From contig NZ_JAGQDG010000001.1 in NCBI RefSeq assembly GCF_018069865.1, forward strand, positions 806,001-870,000: a DNA stretch of 64,000 nucleotides. The letters run 5' to 3'. The first letter of the stretch is position 1. The number at the start of each line of letters is the position of its first letter. This document shows, piece after piece, positions 46,570 to 54,992 of this stretch. The notes below the pieces were generated by a model, which saw only the letters and a list, made by a program, of their open reading frames with translations, searched no databases and had not been told where the DNA came from. The position numbers and the translations under genes were made by a program. The stretch comes from Ideonella paludis. Lineage in GTDB: Bacteria; Pseudomonadota; Gammaproteobacteria; Burkholderiales; Burkholderiaceae_C.

Positions 46570-47718
46570 ATGCCCCCACCTCGCCTGCTTCAACACCCTT
46601 GGATGGACGCCGATGTGTCCAGCTTTCGCGACCAAGTGCGGCGCTATATCGAGGCCGAGATGGCCCCGCACCTGGATGGTTGGCGCCGCGCGGGCGACAT
46701 CCCGCCGGCGGTCTGGCAAGGCTTGGGCGCTTTGGGCTTTTTGCTGCCCGAGATGCCCGAGGCCTATGGCGGCAGCGGCGTGAGCCTGGCCTGGCAGTTG
46801 GTGGTGCAAGACGAGCTGGCCCGCGCCGAGGTGCCGGCCATCTCGGCCGTGCACAGCATCGCGGCGCATTACATCTTGGCCTATGGCAGCGAGGCGCAAA
46901 AGCAGCGTTGGCTGCCCAAGCTCTGCAGCGGTGAATGGCTGGCTGCCATCGCCATGACCGAGCCCGGCTGCGGCTCTGACCTCAAGGCCTTGCGCACCCG
47001 TGCGCGGCGCGACGGTGAGGACTATGTGATCGACGGCGCCAAGACCTTCATCACCGGCGGGGCCAACTGCAGCTTGCTGGTGCTGGCCTGCCGCACCGGC
47101 GGCGAGGGGGCCAAGGGTGTGTCTTTGGTGGTGTTGGAAACGAAGGGCTTGCCAGGCTTCAAGGTGGGCCGCCGCTTAGAAAAGCTGGGCCAGCATGCGG
47201 CGGACACGGCCGAGCTGTTTTTTGATGGCGTGCGTGTGCCCGCCCATCATTTGCTGGGCGACGTAGAGGGCCAAGGCTTTGGACAACTGATGAGCCAACT
47301 GCCTTACGAGCGCATGTTGATTGCGGTGCCTGCGGTGGCCGCCATCGAGCAGGCGCTGGCGCTGAGCGTGGCCTACACCCGCGAGCGCCAGGCTTTTGGC
47401 CAGACGGTGTTCGACTTTCAGAACACCCGCTTCAAGCTGGCCGAGGTGGCCACCACGGCCCATATTGGCCGCAGCTTTGTGAATGACTGCATCCAGCGCC
47501 TGGTGGACGGCACGCTGGACCACGAGGCCGCCTACATGGCCAAGTGCTGGACGACGGACCAGCAATGCCACGTCATGGACGAATGCCTGCAGCTCTTTGG
47601 CGGCTATGGCTATATGACCGAGTACCCGATTGCCCGCATGTGGGCAGACGCCCGGGTGCAGCGCATTTATGGCGGCACCAATGAGATCATGAAAGACCTG
47701 ATCGCACGAGGCCTGTGA
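46570..47718 (+). CDS. Acyl-CoA dehydrogenase
   Basis: A 382-residue FAD enzyme that introduces the alpha-beta double bond into acyl-CoA. Signatures: WLAAIAMTEPGCGSDLKAL (acyl/FAD binding), GAKTFITGGANCSLLV, YTRERQAFGQTVFDFQN and a C-terminal DARVQRIYGGTNEIMKDLI. The usual C-terminal catalytic Glu position (YEGT) is Gly here; the glutamate in LPYERMLIA near residue 245 is the likely base, as in isovaleryl- and long-chain-type dehydrogenases. Start at 46570 (MPPPRLLQHPWMDADVSSF) gives the family length. The stop overlaps the next start (TGATG). Confidence 0.92.
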   Translation: MPPPRLLQHPWMDADVSSFRDQVRRYIEAEMAPHLDGWRRAGDIPPAVWQGLGALGFLLPEMPEAYGGSGVSLAWQLVVQDELARAEVPAISAVHSIAAHYILAYGSEAQKQRWLPKLCSGEWLAAIAMTEPGCGSDLKALRTRARRDGEDYVIDGAKTFITGGANCSLLVLACRTGGEGAKGVSLVVLETKGLPGFKVGRRLEKLGQHAADTAELFFDGVRVPAHHLLGDVEGQGFGQLMSQLPYERMLIAVPAVAAIEQALALSVAYTRERQAFGQTVFDFQNTRFKLAEVATTAHIGRSFVNDCIQRLVDGTLDHEAAYMAKCWTTDQQCHVMDECLQLFGGYGYMTEYPIARMWADARVQRIYGGTNEIMKDLIARGL

Positions 47719-48359
47719 TGACCTATCTGCCCAAACACTTTGAAGTGGCCGACTTGGCCGCCTGCCAAGCCCTGGCCCAAGCCCACCCGCTGGCCACCTG
47801 GGTGATGCCGCATGACGGTGAGCTGCTGGTCAACCACATCCCTTGGTTGCTCGACATGGAGCGCGGCGAGCACGGCACCCTGGTGGGCCATGTGGCGCGG
47901 GCCAACCCGGTCTGGCAGGTGGTGGGCGAGGCCATTGGCGTGGCGGTGTTTCAAGGCAGCGAGGCCTACATCAGCCCCAACTGGTACCCCAGCAAGCAAG
48001 CCCACGGCAAGGCCGTGCCGACCTGGAACTACGAGGTCGTGCATGCCCATGGCGTGGCCCGCATGTTTGAAGACCGCGAGCGCCTGCGCGCCTTGGTGGC
48101 GGCCTTAACGGCTCGCCATGAGGCGCACCAAGCGCAGCCCTGGCAGCTCAGCGATGCACCGGCCGACTACATCGAGCTGATGCTCGACGCGATTGTGGGC
48201 ATCGAAATCCCGGTCACCCGCTGGGTGGGCAAGCGCAAAGCCAGCCAAAACCGCCCGCGCGCCGACCGCGAGGGCGTGGCCCAAGGCCTGCGCGCGCGCG
48301 CCTGGCCGCTGGATACGGCCATGGCCGCCTTGGTGGAACCCGAGCCCCGCCGTGACTGA
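47718..48359 (+). CDS. PaiB-like FMN-binding split-barrel protein
   Basis: A 213-residue protein of the PaiB / negative transcriptional regulator family: MTYLPKHFEVADLAACQAL at the start, HDGELLVNHIPWLLDMERG, LVGHVARANPVWQVV, YISPNWYPSKQAHGKAVPTW and YEVVHAHGVARMFEDRERL. This fold binds flavin; the Bacillus PaiB is reported to affect sporulation and protease genes, but whether this homologue regulates transcription is unclear. It overlaps the acyl-CoA dehydrogenase stop and the next gene's start, so all three are one operon. Confidence 0.88.
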   Translation: MTYLPKHFEVADLAACQALAQAHPLATWVMPHDGELLVNHIPWLLDMERGEHGTLVGHVARANPVWQVVGEAIGVAVFQGSEAYISPNWYPSKQAHGKAVPTWNYEVVHAHGVARMFEDRERLRALVAALTARHEAHQAQPWQLSDAPADYIELMLDAIVGIEIPVTRWVGKRKASQNRPRADREGVAQGLRARAWPLDTAMAALVEPEPRRD

Positions 48360-49089
48360 CGCGGTGCGTGCAAGCCCCAGCCTGTCGGCGCGTTTCTTCC
48401 GCTGGCATCGCTGGCTCGGTTATGTGGTGGCCCTGCAGGTGCTGGCCTGGGTCTTGGGCGGCGCCTTGTTTGCGTGGTTGCCGTTTCAGGCCTGGGTCAA
48501 GAGTGCAGAGGCCGTCCGCAAGCCCAGCCTGAGCCTGCCCGCCGATTGGGCGCAGGCTTTGGCGCGCAGCCCGCTGGCGGGCCAGCCGGTGCAAGGCCTC
48601 TCGGCCGTGGCCACCGCCAGCGGCCCGGCCTTCAAGCTGCGCACGGCGCAGGGTGAGCAGTGGCTGTTGGCCAGCGGTGGCCCGCTGCCTGCACCCACCG
48701 CAGACGACATCGGCCGCTTTGCGACCAGCCTCTACAAAGGCCACGGCAGGCTGCAGGCCGTGGAGAGGCTGGCGCAGGTGCCCACACAATGGCTGATGGT
48801 GCGTGAGCTGGGCGCAAAGCGCGATGTGTGGGTGGCGCGCTTTGATGATGGGCTGCAGACCCGGCTTTACTTCAGCGGCGCCCAAGGCGAGTTCATCACC
48901 GCGCGCAGCGACGCCTGGGTGCTCTACGACTTCTTCTGGCGCCTGCATGTGATGGACTACAGCGAAGGTGAGGACTTCAACCACCCGCTGATCAAGGGCG
49001 CCTCGCTGCTGGCCTTGGGCCTGGTGCTGACCGGCCTGGTGATGCTGGGCTTGGCCCTGCGGCGGGCGTGGCGCCGCCGGGCGCATTGA
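48352..49089 (+). CDS. PepSY-type membrane protein
   Basis: A 245-residue protein with an N-terminal membrane helix (RWLGYVVALQVLAWVLGGALFA), a periplasmic part of about 160 residues of PepSY-associated type (RLYFSGAQGEFITARSDAWV, YDFFWRLHVMDYSEGEDFNH) and a second helix near the end (LLALGLVLTGLVMLGLAL). Such proteins occur with iron or flavin-linked reductases in the membrane. The GTG at 48352 starts it 8 bases inside the PaiB-like gene, giving tight coupling. No enzymatic motif of its own. Confidence 0.78.
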   Translation: MTDAVRASPSLSARFFRWHRWLGYVVALQVLAWVLGGALFAWLPFQAWVKSAEAVRKPSLSLPADWAQALARSPLAGQPVQGLSAVATASGPAFKLRTAQGEQWLLASGGPLPAPTADDIGRFATSLYKGHGRLQAVERLAQVPTQWLMVRELGAKRDVWVARFDDGLQTRLYFSGAQGEFITARSDAWVLYDFFWRLHVMDYSEGEDFNHPLIKGASLLALGLVLTGLVMLGLALRRAWRRRAH

Positions 49090-49605
49090 TCAGTCTTCCA
49101 GCAGCGAGCGCAGCATCCAGGCGGTTTGCTCATGCACCGCCAGGCGTTGCGTCAGCAGGTCGGCGGTGGGCTCGTCGCTGGCCTCGTCCACCAGGGCATA
49201 GAGGCCGCGCGCCGTGCGGGCCACGGCTTCATGGCCCTCCATCAGCGTGCGCACCATGGCCAGGGCCTTGGGGGCGGCGGCCGGTGCGTCGGGCACCGAG
49301 CTGAGCGCGGCGAACTCGGCATAGCTGCCCGGCGCGCGGTGGCCCAGCGAGCGGATGCGCTCGGCAATCGGGTCCACCGCATTCCACAGCTCGGTGTACT
49401 GCGCCATGAACATGGTGTGCAGGGTGTTGAACATCGGCCCCGTCACGTTCCAGTGGAAGTTGTGCGTGGTCAGGTAGAGCGTGTAGGTGTCCGCCAGCAG
49501 GTGCGACAAACCCTGCGCAATGGCGGCGCGGTCTTTCTCACTGATGCCAATTTGCGGGGCGATGCCCGTGGCTTGGGCGGGGTGCTTGGATTTGGACTTG
49601 GCCAT
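49090..49605 (-). CDS. dps: Dps-family DNA-binding ferritin-like protein
   Basis: A 171-residue ferritin-like protein of starved or oxidatively stressed cells. It stores iron, and many members coat DNA. The ferroxidase ligands are in [21 protein letters not shown] (His, His) and [22 protein letters not shown] (Asp, Glu). The N-terminus is lysine-rich ([12 protein letters not shown]), which could bind DNA. The start at 49605 is preferred to a longer frame. A possible small membrane gene and two inverted repeats lie just upstream. katG responds to the same stress elsewhere in the window. Confidence 0.92.
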   Translation of the reverse strand: MAKSKSKHPAQATGIAPQIGISEKDRAAIAQGLSHLLADTYTLYLTTHNFHWNVTGPMFNTLHTMFMAQYTELWNAVDPIAERIRSLGHRAPGSYAEFAALSSVPDAPAAAPKALAMVRTLMEGHEAVARTARGLYALVDEASDEPTADLLTQRLAVHEQTAWMLRSLLED

Positions 49606-49654
49606 GGTGTGCTCCTTGAGTTGAAAGAATGACGGACAGTTTGAACGGCCGGGG

Positions 49655-49783
49655 TCAGGGCGCTGCCACACCCACGACCAGTGGCCCCAGCCACATCAAG
49701 CTGCCTGCACCGGTGATGGCCAGCCCCACAGCGCGGCGCAGGCGCAGGGCGACTGGGGGGCGGGTGTAGAGGCGTTGGGGCAT
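49655..49783 (-). CDS. Small membrane protein candidate upstream of dps
   Basis: A 42-residue [23 protein letters not shown] followed by a hydrophobic helix ([21 protein letters not shown]). A GGAGAG site lies five bases before the ATG. The gene ends 49 bp before the dps start on the same strand. The basic N-terminus and single helix fit a small inner-membrane protein. No family known. Confidence 0.45.
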   Translation of the reverse strand: MPQRLYTRPPVALRLRRAVGLAITGAGSLMWLGPLVVGVAAP

Positions 49784-49826
49784 GAGTCTCTCCGGTGTCT
49801 GAACGATGGAGGGATTTTGTCTTTTG

Positions 49827-49868
49827 GCTATTGAATTTGCCAATTCAATAGCTCTATGGCATCCATAG
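49827..49868. promoter_or_regulatory. Two adjacent inverted repeats upstream of the dps side
   Basis: GCTATTGAATT (49827-49837) and AATTCAATAGC (49842-49852) form a perfect 11-bp inverted repeat around TGCC. Immediately after it, CTATGG (49854-49859) and CCATAG (49863-49868) form a second one. They lie upstream of the small membrane gene and dps on the minus strand. A regulator site or a dispersed intergenic repeat are both possible. Confidence 0.5.
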
Positions 49869-50003
49869 CCTTTGACGGAGGTGCCGTGCTCATCAAGCTT
49901 GAGGGTGCGTGAAAACACGCCAAAACCTATGGTTTCGGCCTCGAAGCCCCCTGGCGATTCCCGCTGCTGGTGGGGCCCTCGCTACTGCCCCACGGAGTGC
50001 CCG

Positions 50004-50972
50004 ATGCCCCCTCTCGAAGCCCTAGAGTTATTGGCCGATATCGACCAGCCCCATGCGTTGACCGCTGACGCGCCAGCCCTGCGCTGGCAGCAGACCTTGG
50101 CGGCGCTGGCCCAGGCCGGCGGGCCCACCCCCGAGCAATACCCGATGCTGGAGAACCTGATGCAGCAAGTGCACGAGGCCCACCTCGCGGGTGACTTGAG
50201 CGCGGAGACCCTGCACGCCCTGCGTCATTCCGTGGGCGCGGCCATGGGCCTGGGCACGCTGCAAGGCCGCAGTTGGCTCAAGCCCTATGGCTATGCCGGG
50301 GACTTTCAGCTCATCGACGACATCTACCAGCAGGCGTGCAGCCCCAACCCCCACTTGCGTGCCTGGGACGATTTTTTCCACACCCAAGCTGCGGCCAAGG
50401 CGGTGCGCAACCGCAAGGCTTACTTCAAGGCCTTGGTCCAGTCCGCCGCCCAGGCGAAAGGGGGCCGCCCCTTGAAGGTGCTGAATGTGGCCAGCGGCCC
50501 ATGCCGCGATGTGGCCGAGCTGCTGGCTGAATGCCCCGAGCTCGACGTGCACATCACCTGCGTGGACCTCGATGAGCAGGCCATCGCCCATGCCCGGCGG
50601 CTGTGCGACGCTTGGCCCGACCAAGTGCGCTTTGTCCGTGGCAATGCCTTGCGCCTCGTGTTGCCTGAGCGCTTTGACTTGGTGTGGAGCGCCGGCCTTT
50701 TGGACTACTTCTCAGACCCGCTCTTTGTGCGCCTGATGCGCAAGTTCATCAGCCTGGCCCAGCCCGATGGTGAAGTCGTGGTGGGCAACTTCAGCGCCGA
50801 CAACCCTAGCATGGCCTACCAAGCCTGGGGCGACTGGCTGCTGATTCACCGCAGCCCAGAGCAGCTCCGCGCCCTGGCCGCGCAAGCCGGTGTCACCAAC
50901 AGCCACGTCGAGGCCGAGCCCGAGGGCGTTAACCTGTTCTTGAGGATGCGGGCCAGCGCCACCTCAGCGTGA
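50004..50972 (+). CDS. Class I SAM-dependent methyltransferase
   Basis: A 322-residue protein. A helical N-terminal part holds WLKPYGYAGDFQLIDDIYQQ and WDDFFHTQAAAKAVRNRKAYF, a pattern seen in enzymes annotated for 3-hydroxypalmitate methyl ester-type (PhcB-like) methylation. The SAM motif is LKVLNVASGPCRDVAELLAE, then ITCVDLDEQAIAHARRL (acidic residue after the second strand) and FDLVWSAGLLDYF. The reaction cannot be assigned; a quorum-type methyl ester is only a possibility. Start at 50004 is chosen because the frame upstream lacks the domain. Convergent with the RDD gene. Confidence 0.75.
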   Translation: MPPLEALELLADIDQPHALTADAPALRWQQTLAALAQAGGPTPEQYPMLENLMQQVHEAHLAGDLSAETLHALRHSVGAAMGLGTLQGRSWLKPYGYAGDFQLIDDIYQQACSPNPHLRAWDDFFHTQAAAKAVRNRKAYFKALVQSAAQAKGGRPLKVLNVASGPCRDVAELLAECPELDVHITCVDLDEQAIAHARRLCDAWPDQVRFVRGNALRLVLPERFDLVWSAGLLDYFSDPLFVRLMRKFISLAQPDGEVVVGNFSADNPSMAYQAWGDWLLIHRSPEQLRALAAQAGVTNSHVEAEPEGVNLFLRMRASATSA

Positions 50973-50992
50973 GGCCTGATGGCGCCGCCAAC

Positions 50993-51961
50993 TCAAGACC
51001 CGGCCAGCCACTCCGCAGGCGAGGCATTGCGCTGCTCGCAGTGCTCGCTCGTCGCGATGCCGATGTCGTAGCCATGGCAGAGCCGCACATTCAGCACATC
51101 CTTTTGTTGACCTTCCGGGAAGGCTTGCAAGGCGGCTTGCGCAATGGCTTGCAGGCGGGCCGGCGTGCCGACATCGGGTGTGCGGGAGGCCGCCTTCACC
51201 GACAGGTAGCGCCACTGGCGCCGCTCCGTCTGGCTGCTTTGCGTGAAGCCCTCGCCAATGCCCACCTGGGCGTGCGTCACGCCGGGCTGTGCCATCACGG
51301 CTTCTTGCACGGGCTGAATCGCTGCCAGGTCTGCACCTTGCAGGCTCGCCCACCGCTGAATGCCCCAGGGCGCGAGGCCTGAGGCCACACAGAGCAAGGC
51401 GCACATCGAGAGCGAAAGCTTCGTCAGGGGCTGGCTGCGCGGTGCTTCTCGTTGAACTGCAGGCACCACCACGGTGGACAGCCATACATCGTGCACCAAC
51501 TGCCGGCTGGGACGGTTAAAGACCGCCAGATAGAGCTGGCTCAGGGCGAGGCCCAGCATCAAGGCGGTCAAGGGATAGATGAGCCAGGAGCTCAGCAGAC
51601 TGGGCGGAAAGGCGGCGCCATTCAAGAACCAAGGCAGCCCGACGGGCACAAAGCGCAAGCCCGCCTGCCAGGGCGTGAGCAACTGGCCCGAGCTGCTCAG
51701 CACACGGATGCCCATGATGCGCTTGCCCAGGCTTTGGCCCTGGCCCCAATGGCTGTCGAAGAAAGCAAAGTACTGGCAGGCCACCAGGAAGCCAAAGACG
51801 CGCCCCCACGGCCCCATGGCGGTCAGCGCATTGGCGATGAGCAGCCCGAGCACCCAGCCCACCAGGCCCAGCGCTAAAAAATCCAACACCCAGGCGGCCA
51901 AGCGCCGCCAAAAGCCCGCAAAACCGGGTGCCTCCGGTGCAGGTTGTTCTGCGTTTGTCAT
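50993..51961 (-). CDS. RDD family membrane protein
   Basis: A 322-residue inner-membrane protein. The RDD signature starts with FWRRLAAWVLDFLALGLVG (the R..D pattern in the first helix) and GQGQSLGKRIMGIRVLSSSG, with a third helix and NRPSRQLVHDVWLSTVVVP (the late HD). After the RDD domain a further helix anchors a soluble C-terminal region of about 130 residues with two late cysteines. RDD proteins have proposed transport or ion roles. The start at 51961 follows an AGGAG site; a GTG at 51970 overlaps the SulP stop. Confidence 0.8.
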   Translation of the reverse strand: MTNAEQPAPEAPGFAGFWRRLAAWVLDFLALGLVGWVLGLLIANALTAMGPWGRVFGFLVACQYFAFFDSHWGQGQSLGKRIMGIRVLSSSGQLLTPWQAGLRFVPVGLPWFLNGAAFPPSLLSSWLIYPLTALMLGLALSQLYLAVFNRPSRQLVHDVWLSTVVVPAVQREAPRSQPLTKLSLSMCALLCVASGLAPWGIQRWASLQGADLAAIQPVQEAVMAQPGVTHAQVGIGEGFTQSSQTERRQWRYLSVKAASRTPDVGTPARLQAIAQAALQAFPEGQQKDVLNVRLCHGYDIGIATSEHCEQRNASPAEWLAGS

Positions 51962-51966
51962 CGTCC

Positions 51967-53649
51967 TCACTCCTCGTCGTTGATTCTTATATCTACCGCC
52001 TGATGCAAACTCAGATAGATTTTTCCATGCGCCTGCTGGCTCCAGCCCACGGCGGCCAAGCGGTCCATCACCGGGCCTTTGACCTCGGCCAGGTCGAGGC
52101 GGGCGCCGCGGTCGTGCAGGGCGGTGTCCAGGGCGGCCAGGGCGGTCAGGCCGCTGAAGTCGATGGTGTTGACCGGGCTCATTTGCAGCACCACGCGGCG
52201 GGTGTGCTCATCGACATGGGCCATCACCAGCTCAGTCAGGCCGCGCGCGTTGGTGAACAGCAGGCTCTCGTCAATGCGCAGCGCCACCACGCCGGGGGTT
52301 TCGTCGACCTCGTGGCGCTCAATATTGCGGTAGTGCTCGGTGCCGGGCACGCGGCCGATGCGGGCGACATGCGGGTCGGTGGTGCGCTGCAAGAGCAGGG
52401 CCACCGAGAGCGCCACGCCCACCGACAAGGCCAGCTCCATGCTGGCGAGCAAGGTCAAACCCGCTGCCCCCACCATCACCCAAAACTCCTCGCGCGAGAA
52501 GCGCCAGGCTTGGCGAAACGGGGCCAGGTCCAGCATGGACGAGGCGGCGATGACGATGGTGGCGGCCAGCACCGCGCGCGGCAAACTGGCCAGGGGCTCC
52601 GCCAGCAAGGTGGCGGCCAGTGCCATCAACAAGGCCACCATCACGCCCACCCAGCGGCTGCGTGCGCCCGCGTCAAAGGCCACGGCGCTGCGCGAAAGGC
52701 CGCCCGCCACGGGCATGCCGCCGCTGCAGGCCGCCACCAAATTGGCGGCGCCCAGGCCCGCCAGCTCACGCCGGGGGATGATGGTTTCTTTGCGGCGGGC
52801 GGCCAAGCTGCCCGCCACGGCCAGGTTCTCCACGGCGGCCATCAGGGCCAGCAAAGCCGCACTGGGCAGCATCACGCGCCACAGTGGGGCCGGCACTTCG
52901 GGCCAGCCCAGGCTGAGGTGCAAAGCGGGCAGTGTGCCCACCACCGCCACACCCGGGCTGGACAAGCCCATCTGAATCAGCAACGCGACCACCATCACGG
53001 CCAAGGGAGCCGCTTTCACGATCAAGCCGGCCTGGGCCGTGGTGCAGCCCAGGTGCTGTCGCAGCCACGCCGTTGCATGCTCACGCAGCAGGAAGAGCAG
53101 GCCCAGTGCGCCCAGGCCAAAGGCCATGCTGACGGCGTGCCAGGGCCGAGCGGCGCCCCACCACTGTGTGGCCACCGTCATCAGGCTGACGCCGCCACTG
53201 CTGGCGCCGGCCAGCACGGGCAGTTGGGTCACCACAATGGTCAAGGCCGCCCCAGTCATGAAGCCATGCAGCACGGGCACCGAGAGCAGTGCCACCAGGG
53301 TGTCCAGGCGCAGCACCGCGCCCAGCAGCAAGAGTGCCCCCATCTCGGCGGCCAAGACCAAGGCGGCAGCACTGACCGAGGTGCCCTCGGGGGCCACGCT
53401 CATCACATGGCCCAGGGCCTGCGCGCACATCAGCGACAGCACACCGCCGGGCCCCATCACCGTGACAGGGCTGGAGCCCAAGGCTGCATAAGCCAAGGCG
53501 GGGAGCACGCTGGCCGCCAGCCCCACCGAGGGCGGCAGCCCCGCCAGCATGGCGTAGGCCAAGCTCTGCGGGATCAACAGCAGGGTGATGATGGCGGCGG
53601 CGAGCAGGTCGTCGCGCCAAGTGGGGTGGGCGGAAGCGGCGGAGGGCAC
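51967..53649 (-). CDS. SulP-family anion transporter with STAS domain
   Basis: A 560-residue transporter. The SulP core has about twelve helices, with LLAAAIITLLLIPQSLAYAML and the ALGSSPVTVMGPGGVLSLMC segment near the start. A C-terminal STAS domain is present (VVALRIDESLLFTNARGLTE, VVLQMSPVNTIDFSGLTALA). It moves sulfate, bicarbonate or another anion across the inner membrane; the specific anion is not readable. The start codon is GTG at 53649. The RDD gene start touches its stop, and the NCS2 gene lies 49 bp upstream, all on one strand. Confidence 0.88.
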   Translation of the reverse strand: MPSAASAHPTWRDDLLAAAIITLLLIPQSLAYAMLAGLPPSVGLAASVLPALAYAALGSSPVTVMGPGGVLSLMCAQALGHVMSVAPEGTSVSAAALVLAAEMGALLLLGAVLRLDTLVALLSVPVLHGFMTGAALTIVVTQLPVLAGASSGGVSLMTVATQWWGAARPWHAVSMAFGLGALGLLFLLREHATAWLRQHLGCTTAQAGLIVKAAPLAVMVVALLIQMGLSSPGVAVVGTLPALHLSLGWPEVPAPLWRVMLPSAALLALMAAVENLAVAGSLAARRKETIIPRRELAGLGAANLVAACSGGMPVAGGLSRSAVAFDAGARSRWVGVMVALLMALAATLLAEPLASLPRAVLAATIVIAASSMLDLAPFRQAWRFSREEFWVMVGAAGLTLLASMELALSVGVALSVALLLQRTTDPHVARIGRVPGTEHYRNIERHEVDETPGVVALRIDESLLFTNARGLTELVMAHVDEHTRRVVLQMSPVNTIDFSGLTALAALDTALHDRGARLDLAEVKGPVMDRLAAVGWSQQAHGKIYLSLHQAVDIRINDEE

Positions 53650-53698
53650 CCGGCAATTGTGCGGCGAGTGAAGCGCCTCCTCCGGGCCCTCGCGAAAA

Positions 53699-54979
53699 TC
53701 AGCGGCTCTTCTTCAACACCGCATGCAGCAAGATCGCCCCAAAGGTGGCGGTGCCGATGCCACCCAGCGCGAAGTCGCCGAACTTCAGGGTGAAGTCGCC
53801 GGTGCCCAAGATGAGGGTGACGGCCGCGACGATGAGGTTGCGGTTGTCGGAAAAATCCACCTTGTTCTCGACCCAGATCTTGGCCCCGGCCACGGCGATC
53901 AGGCCAAAGACCACGATGGAGATGCCGCCCATCACGGCCAGCGGAATGGTCTGGATCAGCGCGCCGAACTTGGGCGAGAAGCCCAGCAGGATGGCGATCA
54001 AGCCCGCCACCACAAACATGGCGGTGGAGTAGATCTTGGTGGCGGCCATCACGCCGATGTTCTCGGCATAGGTGGTCACGCCCGTGCCGCCGGCACTGCC
54101 CGAGACCATGGTGGCCAGGCCATCGCCCACAAAGGCGCGGCCCATGTACTTGTCCAGGTCTTGGCCGGTCATGGCGGAGACGGCCTTCACGTGGCCCAGG
54201 TTTTCGGCCACCAGAATGATGGCCACGGGCGCGATCAAGAGCATGGCCTTGGCATCGAACACCGGGGCGGCAAACTGAGGCAGGCCAAACCAGTCGGCGC
54301 TGGCCAGCGTCGTCAAGTCAATCGGTTTGCCCAGCCCCAGGCCGTTGGTCAGCAGCGCATAGATCAGGCTGGCGGCGATCAGGCCCACCAAAATCAGCAA
54401 GCGCTGTGTCATGCCGCTGGTGCGCACGGCCACCAGGCCCACACACAAAAAGGTGATGGCCTGCATCCACTTGTCAAAGTCGGTCGGGGCCATGTTCTTG
54501 ATGGGCACTTGGGCCAGGTTCAGGCCGATCACGGCCACCACCGCGCCGGTCACCACCGGCGGCATCAGCGACTCAATCCAACGGGTTCCGATGGCTTGCA
54601 CCAGCAGGCCGATCGCGGCCACCGCCGCGCCGCAGGCGATGATGCCGCCCAGCGCTACGCCCAAGTTGGGGTTAGGCCCTTGGCCGGCATAGCCGCTGGC
54701 CGCAATCACCACGCCGATGAAGGCAAAGCTGGAGCCCAGATAGCTGGGCACCCGGCCTCCCACCACCACAAAGAAGAGCAGGGTGCCAATGCCCGACATC
54801 AGGATGGCGATGTTGGGGTTGAAGCCCATCAAGAGGGGGGCCAACACCGTCGCGCCAAACATGGCGATGACATGCTGCACGCCCATGGCAGCAGTTTGCG
54901 GCCAGGGCAGGCGCTCGTCAGGGGCCACCACGCGGCCAGGCTCGGCCGTCACTTCGCGCCACGATGTCAACAGTCCCAT
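53699..54979 (-). CDS. NCS2-family nucleobase transporter (uracil permease-like)
   Basis: A 426-residue inner-membrane carrier of the UraA/RutG type. Markers include LPWPQTAAMGVQHVIAMFGA, MSGIGTLLFFVVVGGRVPSY, PVVTGAVVAVIGLNLAQVPI, VAIILVAENLGHVKAVSAM with the substrate-site glutamate, and GDGLATMVSGSAGGTGVTTY near the second re-entrant part. It imports uracil or a related pyrimidine with protons. AAGGAG six bases before the ATG at 54979 sets the start. Confidence 0.88.
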   Translation of the reverse strand: MGLLTSWREVTAEPGRVVAPDERLPWPQTAAMGVQHVIAMFGATVLAPLLMGFNPNIAILMSGIGTLLFFVVVGGRVPSYLGSSFAFIGVVIAASGYAGQGPNPNLGVALGGIIACGAAVAAIGLLVQAIGTRWIESLMPPVVTGAVVAVIGLNLAQVPIKNMAPTDFDKWMQAITFLCVGLVAVRTSGMTQRLLILVGLIAASLIYALLTNGLGLGKPIDLTTLASADWFGLPQFAAPVFDAKAMLLIAPVAIILVAENLGHVKAVSAMTGQDLDKYMGRAFVGDGLATMVSGSAGGTGVTTYAENIGVMAATKIYSTAMFVVAGLIAILLGFSPKFGALIQTIPLAVMGGISIVVFGLIAVAGAKIWVENKVDFSDNRNLIVAAVTLILGTGDFTLKFGDFALGGIGTATFGAILLHAVLKKSR

Positions 54980-54992
54980 CCTCAACTCCTTG

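Noticed and set aside
51928-53793. A long plus-strand open frame opposite the SulP gene
   Set aside because: Glutamine/histidine-rich translation with no domain, fully antisense to a clear SulP gene; a product of high GC content.
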